Shown here: positions 27,351-36,621 of the stretch, one piece after another
Numbering within the stretch: position 1 is the stretch's first letter
Layout of the letters: each line of letters opens with the position of its first letter
The notes under the pieces: model-generated
What the model saw: only the letters and a program-made list of their open reading frames with translations
What the model was told of the DNA's origin: nothing
Databases searched by the model: none
Program-made: the position numbers and the translations under genes
Source: Deinococcus ruber
Lineage (GTDB): Bacteria; Deinococcota; Deinococci; Deinococcales; Deinococcaceae
Reading direction: 5' to 3'
NCBI RefSeq assembly: GCF_014648095.1
Contig: NZ_BMQL01000031.1
Location: forward strand, 1-49,951
Length of the DNA: 49,951 nucleotides

Positions 27351-29696
27351 TCAGGAGGGCGTATCCTGCGCCTCACCCGGATTCGCCATCCGTGCGAAAT
27401 CAATTCTGACCTGCTGTTCCAACGCTGGCACGGCCCTTACGGCTTCCCCACTCGCCAGGGGACGTCCCACATAAAAACCCTGGCCAATGTCACACCCCTG
27501 CGCCCGCAACTGCCGCAGCATCTGTGGATCCTCGATGCCCTCGGCCACCACTGACAAGCCCAAGCTGTGACCGAGCGTGACGATCGCCTGGATAAAGGCC
27601 GCGTTGTCCCCGTGGCTCTCCTGCACGAACACCCGGTCAATCTTCAAGGTATTCACGGGCAGTCCTCGCAACTGACCGAGGCTGGAGAAGCCCATCCCGA
27701 AGTCGTCCAGCGCAATGTGCACCCCCAGCGCCTTCAATTCCTGCAGTGTCACCCTGGCGGTGGTTGCATTCGCGACCACCGCGCTCTCCGTCAGTTCCAA
27801 CGTCAGACACGCCGGGTTGAGGTCACAGTCCTCAAGGGCCTGCCGAACGTCTGAGACGAAGTCAGGCGTTTCGAACTGCGTGGCCGAGACGTTCACTGAT
27901 ACGCCGACGTCAGGCAGATCGCCATCACGCCAGGTCTTCGCTTCCCGCAGGGCTGTTCTCAGCACCCACCGGCCAATCCCGCCCATCATTTCCCGGGCCT
28001 CCGCCATGGGGACGAAGACGGCCGGCGAAACCAGACCGAGCGAGGGAGACACCCACCGCAGGAGCGCCTCGAATCCCACGACGGTGCCCGTTTGCATGTC
28101 CACTAACGGCTGGTAGTACATTACGAACTCTCCGCGCTCCAACGCGCCGCGCAGCTGAACCTCTATGTTGGCCTGGGGGACGTGCAGGGCGTTGAGGTCT
28201 GCACTCGCGAAGCGCCAGCGGTTCTTGCCGGCCTGCTTCGCTTCGTACATGGCCTGATCAGCCCGTTCGATGGCGTTTGTGGCGGTGATCGCGTCATTGG
28301 GTATGAGCGCGACCCCGATGCTCGCCGTAAGGTTGAGCGTTTCTTCGACAATCTGGAACGGCTGAACCAGCGTGTCTAACAGTTTCTGCGCCATACTCGC
28401 CGCGTCAGGAAACGCTTGCAGTGTTTGCAGCACCACCACGAACTCATCCCCACCGAACCGGATGACCGAATTATCCGGACCCGCGGCAGCGGTGAGGCGT
28501 GCCGCGACTTCGCGCAACACGAGGTCGCCGACAGGATGCCCGAAGGTGTCGTTGACCAGCTTCATGCGGTCAAGATCAACGAACAGCACGGCGGTTAATC
28601 GATCCTCCTCGAGAGCAGACTCAACCACACGCTGCAACCGGCCTTCAAGATTGCCTCGGTTGCGCACCCCCGTCAGAGGATCATGGTCCGCCTGATGAGC
28701 AAGACGCACCTGAAGTGCGTGGTTGTGGGTCAGCACGACCGTCAGTCGAATGATGAACAATCCGATCACAAGCACCAAAATCCGATGCCCGACCCAGTCC
28801 AGACGCAGCGGATTGAGGTGCGTGTAGATGTACAACGTGAAGATAAGGAGCACAGCGTAGTGAGGCGACAGGGGCGTCCAGTGCTCCGGATCCACCCGTC
28901 CGGCTCGTGTGGCTGCTCCATGCCCCGACGGAGTATGCAAGGCAGCGGCCAGACCGAACAGGGTCGCCATCAGGGTCCATCCAGCGTCCAATAATGTCCC
29001 CGAGCGATAGGTGTTCAACCCGACCTGATGCGCGTAGATGACGTTGGTCGCGAGAAAGCTGGCCATGCCGGCGGATAACAGCAGGAGCTCCCTGCGGGCC
29101 AGTGCCGTGGGTTGCCACAGCGCGAGCGTGACGAGCAGGGCGCAGAGGAGCAGGTCAGCCGCGGGATAGGCGAGGGCGACCGTCAAAGCAAACGGCTGTC
29201 CGGGATAGCTGGCGATCGTGAAGTGGATGGACGTGGACCAGAGCAGGTCGCCGATCATCAAGACGACCATCATCACGTCGAGGAGCACGTTCAAACGGTT
29301 CAGGACGCTGCGTTTCTCACGTCGCAGGTGAAGAAGGCCAAGTGTGATGCAGGGCAGTGCCGCGAGGTAGAAGACGTCTGACAGCGAGGGAAACAGCGTC
29401 TGATGAAAGACGTTGTCAAGAAGAAAGTACACGGCGGTGGCCACCCACCAGGAGCTCAACCCCGCAGCAATCCATCTCCAGGCGCGCTGCTCGGATGACC
29501 GGCGGGAGTGCCGAGCAGCGTCCCAAGCCAGGAACGCGCTCACAGCAAACACCGGGAGGTAGCTCAGATCCGCCACCACCGAACGCCAGGGTGTCACAGC
29601 TCCGCTCCACAGCAGAAAGACGAGATGCAGCCCCATGAGAACGAGCAGCACCAAGACCGACGCGCGTGGCGGGGCGAAGGCAAACCGAGCGGTCAT
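27351..29696 (-). CDS. Membrane GGDEF-EAL bifunctional c-di-GMP enzyme
   Basis: The start at 29696 (MTARFAFAPPRAS) places the first hydrophobic helix correctly. In this 781-residue protein, about eight to ten membrane helices (12-325) form an integral membrane sensor. GGDEF starts ADHDPLTGVRNRG, with FVDLDRMKLVND and intact GGDEF at 415-419. The EAL domain has FEALLRW, LTLELTESAVV, LDDFGMGFSSL, LKIDRVFV and VVAEGIED, all with the catalytic acidic residues retained. Both activities are therefore possible; such enzymes usually favour one. No RxxD site precedes GGDEF. It is upstream of the IS3 relic on the minus strand and appears monocistronic. Confidence 0.93.
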   Translation of the reverse strand: MTARFAFAPPRASVLVLLVLMGLHLVFLLWSGAVTPWRSVVADLSYLPVFAVSAFLAWDAARHSRRSSEQRAWRWIAAGLSSWWVATAVYFLLDNVFHQTLFPSLSDVFYLAALPCITLGLLHLRREKRSVLNRLNVLLDVMMVVLMIGDLLWSTSIHFTIASYPGQPFALTVALAYPAADLLLCALLVTLALWQPTALARRELLLLSAGMASFLATNVIYAHQVGLNTYRSGTLLDAGWTLMATLFGLAAALHTPSGHGAATRAGRVDPEHWTPLSPHYAVLLIFTLYIYTHLNPLRLDWVGHRILVLVIGLFIIRLTVVLTHNHALQVRLAHQADHDPLTGVRNRGNLEGRLQRVVESALEEDRLTAVLFVDLDRMKLVNDTFGHPVGDLVLREVAARLTAAAGPDNSVIRFGGDEFVVVLQTLQAFPDAASMAQKLLDTLVQPFQIVEETLNLTASIGVALIPNDAITATNAIERADQAMYEAKQAGKNRWRFASADLNALHVPQANIEVQLRGALERGEFVMYYQPLVDMQTGTVVGFEALLRWVSPSLGLVSPAVFVPMAEAREMMGGIGRWVLRTALREAKTWRDGDLPDVGVSVNVSATQFETPDFVSDVRQALEDCDLNPACLTLELTESAVVANATTARVTLQELKALGVHIALDDFGMGFSSLGQLRGLPVNTLKIDRVFVQESHGDNAAFIQAIVTLGHSLGLSVVAEGIEDPQMLRQLRAQGCDIGQGFYVGRPLASGEAVRAVPALEQQVRIDFARMANPGEAQDTPS

Positions 29697-29784
29697 ACCG
29701 CTGTAGTATCCGCTTTCGTCCCTTCCACCGCTCTGACACTGGCGCTTCGCCAACGGACCCGCGAGCGTACCAGGTGAAGCCGAA

Positions 29785-30597
29785 TCACAGCGGAATGAGC
29801 GAGCGAATCAGGCGCCGCAGCGGATCGAGGATCACTGCCGCATGGTTCGTCGCCGCCTGCGCGGCCAGCGTCCGGTACGTGTCGTCATCCGGCAGGCGCT
29901 TCATCATCAGCGTCAACGTTTCTGCCCCCGAAACACTCGGCGCGCCCAGTACGATCGTCACATCCGTCACCGTATCCTGACGATCATCCTTCACCTCGAA
30001 ACACGAATGGATCGCCCCCTCTGGCGCGGTCACAGCAAAAATAAACGTCGCGGCCATCTCGTCCATTGTGTGCCCCTCCATCCTGAGATACCCCAGCATC
30101 GGTCTTTTTCCCTTTGGAATCCAGGGACTTCCGCGCAAACCGTCGACGTCACGCCAGGGCGGTCAAGTCGTGTCAACGACGCGGAAGGCAACAAAGTCCC
30201 ACTCGCGTACCCTATGTCACACAATGCCTGCAGGGCCGCCAGCACCTGCCCCGCATCCAACTCCAGCTTGCATAGCATCCCACGCCACCACTGAAAAACC
30301 GCCGCGTCATGCTGAATGACCTCAAGGTCCGGCACGTTCCCCTGCGGCACCGCCAAAGACGTGGTCACCCGTCCCACTCGGCTCCCACCCCGCCCGGACA
30401 CTTCGACGATCCACCAGATCGCCCTCAACGCTTGGAACATCACCGATGTCATGTCGCCCAGCAGCGTTCGCACGTCGACATCATTCAGCTGCCCCAATCG
30501 CTGTGCGCCCGTGCTGAGACGAGCCTAGAGCCAAGGGAGCAACGAGGCGAAAGGGAACGCCCTCACCCGGCCCGGAACGTTCAAGAAGTGTCGTCAT
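29785..30597 (-). pseudogene. Hypothetical gene with two apparent frameshifts
   Basis: A strong ribosome site (GGAGGAGG) lies 7 bases before an ATG at 30597 that opens MTTLLERSGPGEGVPFRLVA. The protein-like text then jumps frame to RLSTGAQRLGQLNDVDVRTL, runs through FQALRAIWWIVEVSGRGG and VLAALQALCDIGYASGTLL, and jumps again near 30160 to SPWIPKGKRPMLGYLRMEG and MDEMAATFIFAVTAPEGAI, ending at 29785. Read together this would be a protein of about 270 residues with no domain I recognise. Annotation as two separate ORFs (29785-30138 and 30030-30497) is possible, but neither has a ribosome site of its own. Confidence 0.5.
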
Positions 30598-31330
30598 GTC
30601 GGCCTCCTCCCGCCAGCGGTCGCGCTGTCGCTTCCATGGACCAGCCTAGCCTCACGAGAAGGCCACCGCTCTGCTGATGGTCAGTCCCACCGCTTGCGCA
30701 CCCCACCACTCCTGTAGGTGGAGCCCTGACCTGAAACCAACGATTGACAAGCTCAGCGCGTCCTCCTCGCCGCTTTCGTCTCGCCCCTTTCAAGGCCATC
30801 CCAACTCCAGAAGTCAGAACCCAAGAACAATGTCCGCCGTCAACGCATGCCGCCCCAACCTGACCCCTCAGTGCCCCTCTCCATCGGGCCGGATCAGGGG
30901 CTTCCTGACCGCGTGGCACCTTCCAAGGAGGCGGGGAGCGGGGACGCGGTGCGCAGCACGCCCTGTTCGCTCACCGGATGGGGCCGATGCCGCGCGCAGG
31001 AGCCAGGATGTGTAACACGCAAATCGCCGAGGATCTGCCGAATCCGTCCAATCTGACCTCGCGCAACATGCAGCACGCTGGGGTTCACACGGCGTACTGA
31101 CGTGAACAGCTGCTGGTGCCGACCATGGTATGGCGGGTACCCGTCTCTGAGCGCTTACAGCGGCGACCAGGGTGCCCGACCTTGAGAACCGTGCGCCACC
31201 GAACCGCACGAGTACCTCCCCGGCAACAACGCTAAGGCCTCGGATCGTGTCTTGACCCCACCATGCGCCCATTCCGGTACCAACTCAGAAATCACAGGCC
31301 TGGGTGACCTTCCCCCAACAAAAAGACCAG
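30598..31330. other. 733 bases without a supported gene
   Basis: Open frames on both strands have high Arg/Pro/Ser content and no ribosome sites. A minus-strand block near 31015-31085 (LHVARGQIGRIRQILGDLRV) reads a little like protein but is isolated. No IS end, RNA gene or strong hairpin was recognised. Confidence 0.4.
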
Positions 31331-32839
31331 CTACTCCGCGTTCACCACGCAATTCCGGCCCTCACGCTTCGCACGGTACAGCGCCTGATCCGCAGCTCTG
31401 ACCAGCGCTGGCAGCGCTCGCCCGTGATTCGGGAAGGTCGCGACCCCGAGCGAGATACTTACGCCCTCCAGCACCCTCTCCTGGTGCATGACCTGCAACG
31501 TCACCACCCCCTCCCGAATCCGCTCGGCCTGATCAACCGTCTGCTGCTGAGTCGCCCCCGGCAGCAGTAACGTAAATTCCCCACCCTCATACCGGCAAGC
31601 CACAGCCTCCGCCCGTCCGTTCTCCTGAAGCACCTCACCCAAAGCTTTGAGCAGTGCGTCGCCTGCCTCACGCCCGTGCCTGTCGTTGAACGTCTTGAAA
31701 TCGTCTATGTCCAGCATGATCAGCCCGATCGCTTCACCGTTCTGCTCGGCCCGGCGCGACGCCCGCTCAAAGGTCTCCTCGAGGTAGCGTCGGTTGAACA
31801 GGCCCGTAAGCGGATCGCGGATCGACTGTTGCCGCAGTGTCTCCCGCAGCCGCAGATTCACCATTGCAATCGCCACGATCTCCGCAACCGTCTGCGCCAA
31901 ATGCTGCTGCGGTTGAGGGAAGGCCGCTCTCCCTTCCAGGGACAGCAGCCCAACCGTGTCACCCTGCGCGAGTATCGGAACGCACAGTGTCGATCCGGTG
32001 GGCTGATGGTGATAGCACTTCAGTTCGCCCTCCGCGGAGGCGAACAACCGGCCGCGTCTCAACCCCCAGCATTCCTCCGGTCTCAACAGGAACGTACTCG
32101 TGGACTCACCGTTCCAGGCGACGAGTTCTTCGAGGGTGTCCTTGGAAGCGCCGTACGAATACAGTTTCCCTGGGACGCCGGGGAAGAGCAGCGCAACATG
32201 CTGCGAGACGACCTGCTCGATTTCGCTGAAGCTGAAGCACGTCTGCAACAGCTCGCTCAGCTCGCTGAGCACCTTGGCTTCGGTGTTTCGCTCTTCGAGT
32301 TCCCTGACCTGTGCCTGCAGTTCCTCGCTGAGACGCTGGAGGTCCCGCGTCCGTTCCTTGACCCGCTGTTCCAGCGTCAGATTGAGGTGTCGCACCTCGG
32401 CTTCGGCTGCCCGAACCCGCAGCAGCGCCCGGAGGGTCGCGATCAGCACGGGCGGTTCGATCGGATGGGCCAAGTACGCATCCGCTCCAAGATTCAGACC
32501 ATGGGCAGTGTTTTCCGCCGTCAGGTAGGAAGCGGAAGTCATGAGAATCGGAATCTGCTCAGACGCTGTGTCGGCCTTGATACGCCGACAGACTTCAAAG
32601 CCGTCCATGTCAGGCATGTTGACGTCAAGGACGATCAAATCCGGTCGTTCCGGGTTCATCTGATCCGCACCGTCCGCATGCGGCGCACCGGCTCTGGGAG
32701 CGATCAGGAGCCTTAACGCTTCGGCACCGCTGCTGGATTCGCTGACCACATACCCCGCACGCTGGAGTGTGTGAACCGTGACGTACCGACCTGAAGCGTT
32801 GTCATCCACTACCAGCACACGGATCGCTGCAGCCGTCAT
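31331..32839 (-). CDS. REC-GAF-GGDEF response regulator with altered active sites
   Basis: The start at 32839 begins the receiver domain directly (MTAAAIRVLVVDDN). In this 502-residue protein the receiver (1-135) has D12/D13 and phospho-acceptor D72 (IVLDVNMPDMDG), but His125 replaces the invariant Lys (LAHPIEP). A coiled coil (about 145-195) leads to a GAF-like domain with PEECWGLRRGRLF and CYHH. GGDEF starts RDPLTGLFNRRYLEETFE, has MLDIDDFKTFND, but the active-site loop reads EGGEF (418-422) instead of GGEEF, and the RxxD site is RAEA. Cyclase activity is doubtful. The C-terminal half is closely similar to that of the protein at 33454-36606, so the two are paralogues, probably in one transcript. 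Confidence 0.9.
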   Translation of the reverse strand: MTAAAIRVLVVDDNASGRYVTVHTLQRAGYVVSESSSGAEALRLLIAPRAGAPHADGADQMNPERPDLIVLDVNMPDMDGFEVCRRIKADTASEQIPILMTSASYLTAENTAHGLNLGADAYLAHPIEPPVLIATLRALLRVRAAEAEVRHLNLTLEQRVKERTRDLQRLSEELQAQVRELEERNTEAKVLSELSELLQTCFSFSEIEQVVSQHVALLFPGVPGKLYSYGASKDTLEELVAWNGESTSTFLLRPEECWGLRRGRLFASAEGELKCYHHQPTGSTLCVPILAQGDTVGLLSLEGRAAFPQPQQHLAQTVAEIVAIAMVNLRLRETLRQQSIRDPLTGLFNRRYLEETFERASRRAEQNGEAIGLIMLDIDDFKTFNDRHGREAGDALLKALGEVLQENGRAEAVACRYEGGEFTLLLPGATQQQTVDQAERIREGVVTLQVMHQERVLEGVSISLGVATFPNHGRALPALVRAADQALYRAKREGRNCVVNAE

Positions 32840-33228
32840 CTCAGATCGCCCGACCCAGGTAAAGATGACGTAAATGGCAGGCGTTCTGCCGACGGTCGCA
32901 CAGCAGCTGAGGAAGCGCCGTCGGAATGGACCGGCAAGACCACCCAGAACCGTGAGGCATGATTGGGAGGCTCTCAAGGCCGGCGAAGATTGAAGTGAAC
33001 ATTCAGCCTCCTTGCGGCTCTTCATCAACGCCTTCAGCTTGACGATGAAAGACGCGTCTACGCCGACACAACTGCACTATACTGCTGATTCTGAGGAGCG
33101 TGAGACACTCCCTGATGGCCTGAACCTGGTAGTCCAGGTCCGTTGAGGAAAAGGTCCTCGGTGATCAAGGGCTTGGTGAAGACAGCCACGGACCCAGCGC
33201 AATCGCCACTGGACGTCCTGTCGGGGCT
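32840..33228. other. Spacer between two paralogous GGDEF genes
   Basis: About 390 bases between the REC-GAF-GGDEF gene and the small ORF following its larger paralogue. No good gene is seen. Frames that extend the REC protein upstream are shadow-like. A short AT-richer stretch at 33040-33090 could hold a promoter for the downstream gene. Confidence 0.35.
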
Positions 33229-33453
33229 TCAGGGACGCGCAGCGCCCCGCTGATCGTCCCTCACGCCATCCCCACTTCCCTGCTTGCACCCAGCCCACCA
33301 TCGTTGATCAGGTACGCTTGCTGCCGCTCTGCGCGAGCGCTCCTCCCGAATCCCACGAATCAGCTCAGCTCGCTGCTCTGCCACAAGTGGGCTTGCCGCC
33401 ACTGAGTGCGCCATGCTGCCCACTGGGGGATCGTTCCGCGCTGTTCCAGTCAT
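33229..33453 (-). CDS. Possible 74-residue protein coupled to the large GGDEF gene
   Basis: Its ATG (33453) directly follows the TAG of the upstream 1050-residue sensor gene, a layout compatible with coupled translation. The part MAHSVAASPLVAEQRAELIR, followed by GIREERSRRAAA, is amphipathic-helix-like; the C-terminal third looks less protein-like. There is no known domain. It could be a chance frame. Confidence 0.35.
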   Translation of the reverse strand: MTGTARNDPPVGSMAHSVAASPLVAEQRAELIRGIREERSRRAAASVPDQRWWAGCKQGSGDGVRDDQRGAARP

Positions 33454-36400
33454 CTATTCGTCCGCGCTGATGACGCGGTTGCGACCTTCGCGTTTCGCCC
33501 GGTACAGCGCCAGATCCGAGGCCCGCACCAGCCCCGCCAGGTCCCGGCCGTGCTGCGGGAAGGTGGCCACGCCCAGCGACGCGCTTACCCCATTGAGGAC
33601 CTTGCCCTGGTTCATCACCCTCAGTGCGGCGACCGCTTCCCGAACCTGCTCGGCCCGCTTCGAGGCCTGCTGGAGGGTGACGCCGGTCAGCAGGAGCGCG
33701 AACTCCTCTCCACCGTAGCGGCAGGCGACGTCCTCTGTCCGCACGCTCTTCTTGAGCACGCCACCCAGCGCCTGAAGCAGCGCGTCTCCCGCCTCGTGGC
33801 CATGCGTGTCATTAAAGGTCTTAAAGCGGTCGACGTCGAGCATGATCATGCCCAGGCCTTCACCTTGCCGCTCGGCCCGGCGCAACTCCCGCTCGAAGGT
33901 CTCCTCGAGGTACCGCCGGTTGAACAGGCCCGTGAGCGGATCCCGGATCGACTGCTGCCGCAGCGTCTCCCGCAGGCGCAGATTGATCATCGCCAGCGCG
34001 ACGGTCTCCGCAACCGTCTGCGCCAGCTGCTCCTGACGGCGGGTGAAGACCTGTTCCGTGCCTTCGAGATACAGGAGACCCACCGTTTCGCCCTGAGCCA
34101 GCATCGGCACGCACAGCGTCGCGCCCGTGGCGTGGTGGTGCTGGCAGCTCAGGCCGCCAGCCGATGAAGCGAACAGCCGGCCGCGTCTCAGTCCCCAGCA
34201 TTCCTCGGGTCCGAACAGGAAGGTGCTCGATGACGTTCCGTTCCAGGACACCAGTTCCTCCAGGCCGTTCCTGGACGCGCCGTAGGCATACAGCTTGCCG
34301 GGAAGGCCCTGGAACAGCTGCGAGGCGTGCTGGGCAACTACCTGGTCGATTTCTCGGAAGGTAAAGCACGCCTGGAGCAGCTCGCTCATCTCGCTGAGCA
34401 CCCGGGATTCCACGTTCCGCAGCTCGAGTTCCTGCACCTGGATCTGCAGCTCGCCGCTGAGTCGCTGAAGGTCACCGGTGCGCGCCTCGACGCGGCGCTC
34501 CAGGTCTTCATGGGCCGCCTGCAGCGCCACCTCGGCCTGCTTGATCTCGGTGATATCCTCCACCACCCGGATGAAGTACGGCGTTTCGCCCGTCTGGCCT
34601 GTTCCGAGGGACACCGTCACCTTCACCCACACCAGCCCCCCGCCCCGGCGGTAGTAGCGCTTCTGCATCGAGTACGTCGGGATCATCCCGGCCAGCAGCT
34701 GCCCGGCATGCGCCTGGGATTCCTCGAGGTCGTCCTCGTAGGTCATCTCCGGAAACGACAGCGTCAGCAGTTCCTCACGGGCGTACCCGACGATGTCGCA
34801 CAGCCGCTGGTTCACTTCCAGCCAGCGGCCGTCGAGGCTCACGTGTGCGATCCCCACTGCCGCCTGATCGAACGTCGCCTTGAAGCGCGCCTCGCTTTCC
34901 AGCAGTGTACGTTCCGCTTCGACCCGTTCGGTGACGTCTCGTAGCACCACGGTGCACAGCCGCTGCCCGCGGACGACCACTTCTGAGGTGGTCTCCTCGA
35001 CCGGGAACTTCGTGCGGTCGGCGCGAACGGCGAAGGCCCTGTGCCCGGCGGTCTGTTCCAGGAACGGCTCCAGCGACGTCCCAAGCGCGTCAGCTGCGTC
35101 CAGCCCGAACATCCGTTCGGCCGACGCGTTGAACAGCACGATCCGTCCAGCCTCGTCGCAGGTAATGACAGCGTCGGTGACTGTGCCGATGATGCCGGCC
35201 AGCCGCGCCTCGCCGTCGTGAGCCGCCTGGAACAGCTGCGCGTTCTCGATGGTGTTCGCAGCCCGCCGAGCGAGCTCCTCGGCGAGTTCCAAATCCGCTT
35301 GGGTGTATCGCCGGAGTGGATTCGAAGACGCCAGGGACAGCACGCCGATCACCCGGCCGCGGATGGTGAGCGGCACGGTGATCAGCGACTCGAGCTTCAG
35401 TTCGCGCACCATCCGGCGCTTTTCCTCGTCTTTCACCGCATCGATCACCGACGCCGGCACCGTCTCGGTCAGAGATGACTGCCCGGTGAGGTACACCTGC
35501 ACCGCGCCCTGCTGTGTGTTCATGTCCAGCGGGTACTCGTCCATGAACGCGTTGAGCAGCGGCAGGTTGCCTGGGTCGCGGTGGGCGGCGGTCACCAGTT
35601 GAAGCTGGCCGGTGTCGTCCGGCAGGATCACGATCGCCCAGTCGGCGATGTGCCGGGCTGCCAGCTGCCCCAGGCGCTCCAGGGTCTCGTGGATGTCCAG
35701 GGACGACGCCAGCAGCTCACTCGCGGACGCCAGGAACGCCAGCCGCTCGCGGGAAGTCTCGATCAGTGCCTGGTTCTGTGCGCGTTCCAGGGCCTGCGCG
35801 CACTGCAGCGCAAACGCGCCCAGAAACGCCTGCGCCGGCGGGCCGAACGCCTGCTCGGTCTTGAAACTCAACACCAGCACGCCAAACGCGCGCTCTTCCA
35901 CCAGCAGCGGCAGCGACGCCAGGCTCCGGGTGCGGGCCGAGCGAATCTCCGCGCGTCCGACATACCGCTGATCGAGTGCGTCGCCCAGCACAAACACCGG
36001 CCTGCCCGTCCGCACCGATTCACACGGAGGGAAATTGTCGCTGAGCGAAACAGACCGCGCGGTGGCCCGCAGGGCGTCAGGATACCCGACATTCCCGATC
36101 AGCTGCAGGTGCTCACCGTCCGGGTCGACTTCGAAGACGGCCCCAAGGTACGCGCCCACCGTCGAGACGGCCTGCGAGAGCGTCACCTCGATCACCTCGT
36201 CCGGCGTGGCGCAGCGGGCCAGCGCCGCGCTCAGCGTTTGGAGCTGCGTCATCCGGTTGAGTTCCGTGGTGTCCTTGATGTGCACCACCAGCGTCCCCTG
36301 CACCGGCGTGAGGAACAGCCGGAACCACCCGGCCAGGGTGACGTTGTGCACCTCATACTCCACTGTCCGGTCTTCAGCACGGGCCGTTTGGCACGCCTGG

Positions 36401-36606
36401 TCCCATTCGGCAGACAGCAGCTGCCCGAACTCCTCGGCGACGTTGCAGCCGAGCACCGACGCTGGCGTGCGGTGCACCAGGCTGGCCGCCAGGGCGTTGG
36501 CGTACATCACCCGTCCGTCGGTGTCCAGCACAAAGAGTGCCGACGGCACGCCGCCAAGCAAGGCGTCCAGAATACTGGCCGGCAGGGCAGCGGCAGAGAA
36601 CGTCAT
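33454..36606 (-). CDS. Multi-sensor diguanylate cyclase (PAS-GAF-GAF-PAS-PAS-GAF-GGDEF)
   Basis: 1050 residues, soluble. PAS1 (about 10-120) contains ALFVLDTDGRVMYANALAAS. GAF1 (125-275) and GAF2 (290-455, ESLITVPLTIRGRVIGVLSL) follow. PAS2 (465-580) has DAVITCDEAGRIVLFNASAE. PAS3 (585-715) has VSLDGRWLEVNQRLCDIVGY and ends in a PAC-type FIRVVEDITE. After a coiled coil (715-765), GAF3 (755-890) carries PEECWGLRRGRLF and CQHHH. The cyclase starts RDPLTGLFNRRYLEETFE, has MLDVDRFKTFND and GGEEF at 965-969, with RTED as an RxxD site five residues before it. It should be an active, product-inhibited synthase integrating many cytoplasmic cues. It starts 15 bases after the stop of the GAF-GGDEF-EAL gene, so they form an operon. 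Confidence 0.93.
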   Translation of the reverse strand: MTFSAAALPASILDALLGGVPSALFVLDTDGRVMYANALAASLVHRTPASVLGCNVAEEFGQLLSAEWDQACQTARAEDRTVEYEVHNVTLAGWFRLFLTPVQGTLVVHIKDTTELNRMTQLQTLSAALARCATPDEVIEVTLSQAVSTVGAYLGAVFEVDPDGEHLQLIGNVGYPDALRATARSVSLSDNFPPCESVRTGRPVFVLGDALDQRYVGRAEIRSARTRSLASLPLLVEERAFGVLVLSFKTEQAFGPPAQAFLGAFALQCAQALERAQNQALIETSRERLAFLASASELLASSLDIHETLERLGQLAARHIADWAIVILPDDTGQLQLVTAAHRDPGNLPLLNAFMDEYPLDMNTQQGAVQVYLTGQSSLTETVPASVIDAVKDEEKRRMVRELKLESLITVPLTIRGRVIGVLSLASSNPLRRYTQADLELAEELARRAANTIENAQLFQAAHDGEARLAGIIGTVTDAVITCDEAGRIVLFNASAERMFGLDAADALGTSLEPFLEQTAGHRAFAVRADRTKFPVEETTSEVVVRGQRLCTVVLRDVTERVEAERTLLESEARFKATFDQAAVGIAHVSLDGRWLEVNQRLCDIVGYAREELLTLSFPEMTYEDDLEESQAHAGQLLAGMIPTYSMQKRYYRRGGGLVWVKVTVSLGTGQTGETPYFIRVVEDITEIKQAEVALQAAHEDLERRVEARTGDLQRLSGELQIQVQELELRNVESRVLSEMSELLQACFTFREIDQVVAQHASQLFQGLPGKLYAYGASRNGLEELVSWNGTSSSTFLFGPEECWGLRRGRLFASSAGGLSCQHHHATGATLCVPMLAQGETVGLLYLEGTEQVFTRRQEQLAQTVAETVALAMINLRLRETLRQQSIRDPLTGLFNRRYLEETFERELRRAERQGEGLGMIMLDVDRFKTFNDTHGHEAGDALLQALGGVLKKSVRTEDVACRYGGEEFALLLTGVTLQQASKRAEQVREAVAALRVMNQGKVLNGVSASLGVATFPQHGRDLAGLVRASDLALYRAKREGRNRVISADE

Positions 36607-36621
36607 AGAAGGGTGCTCATC

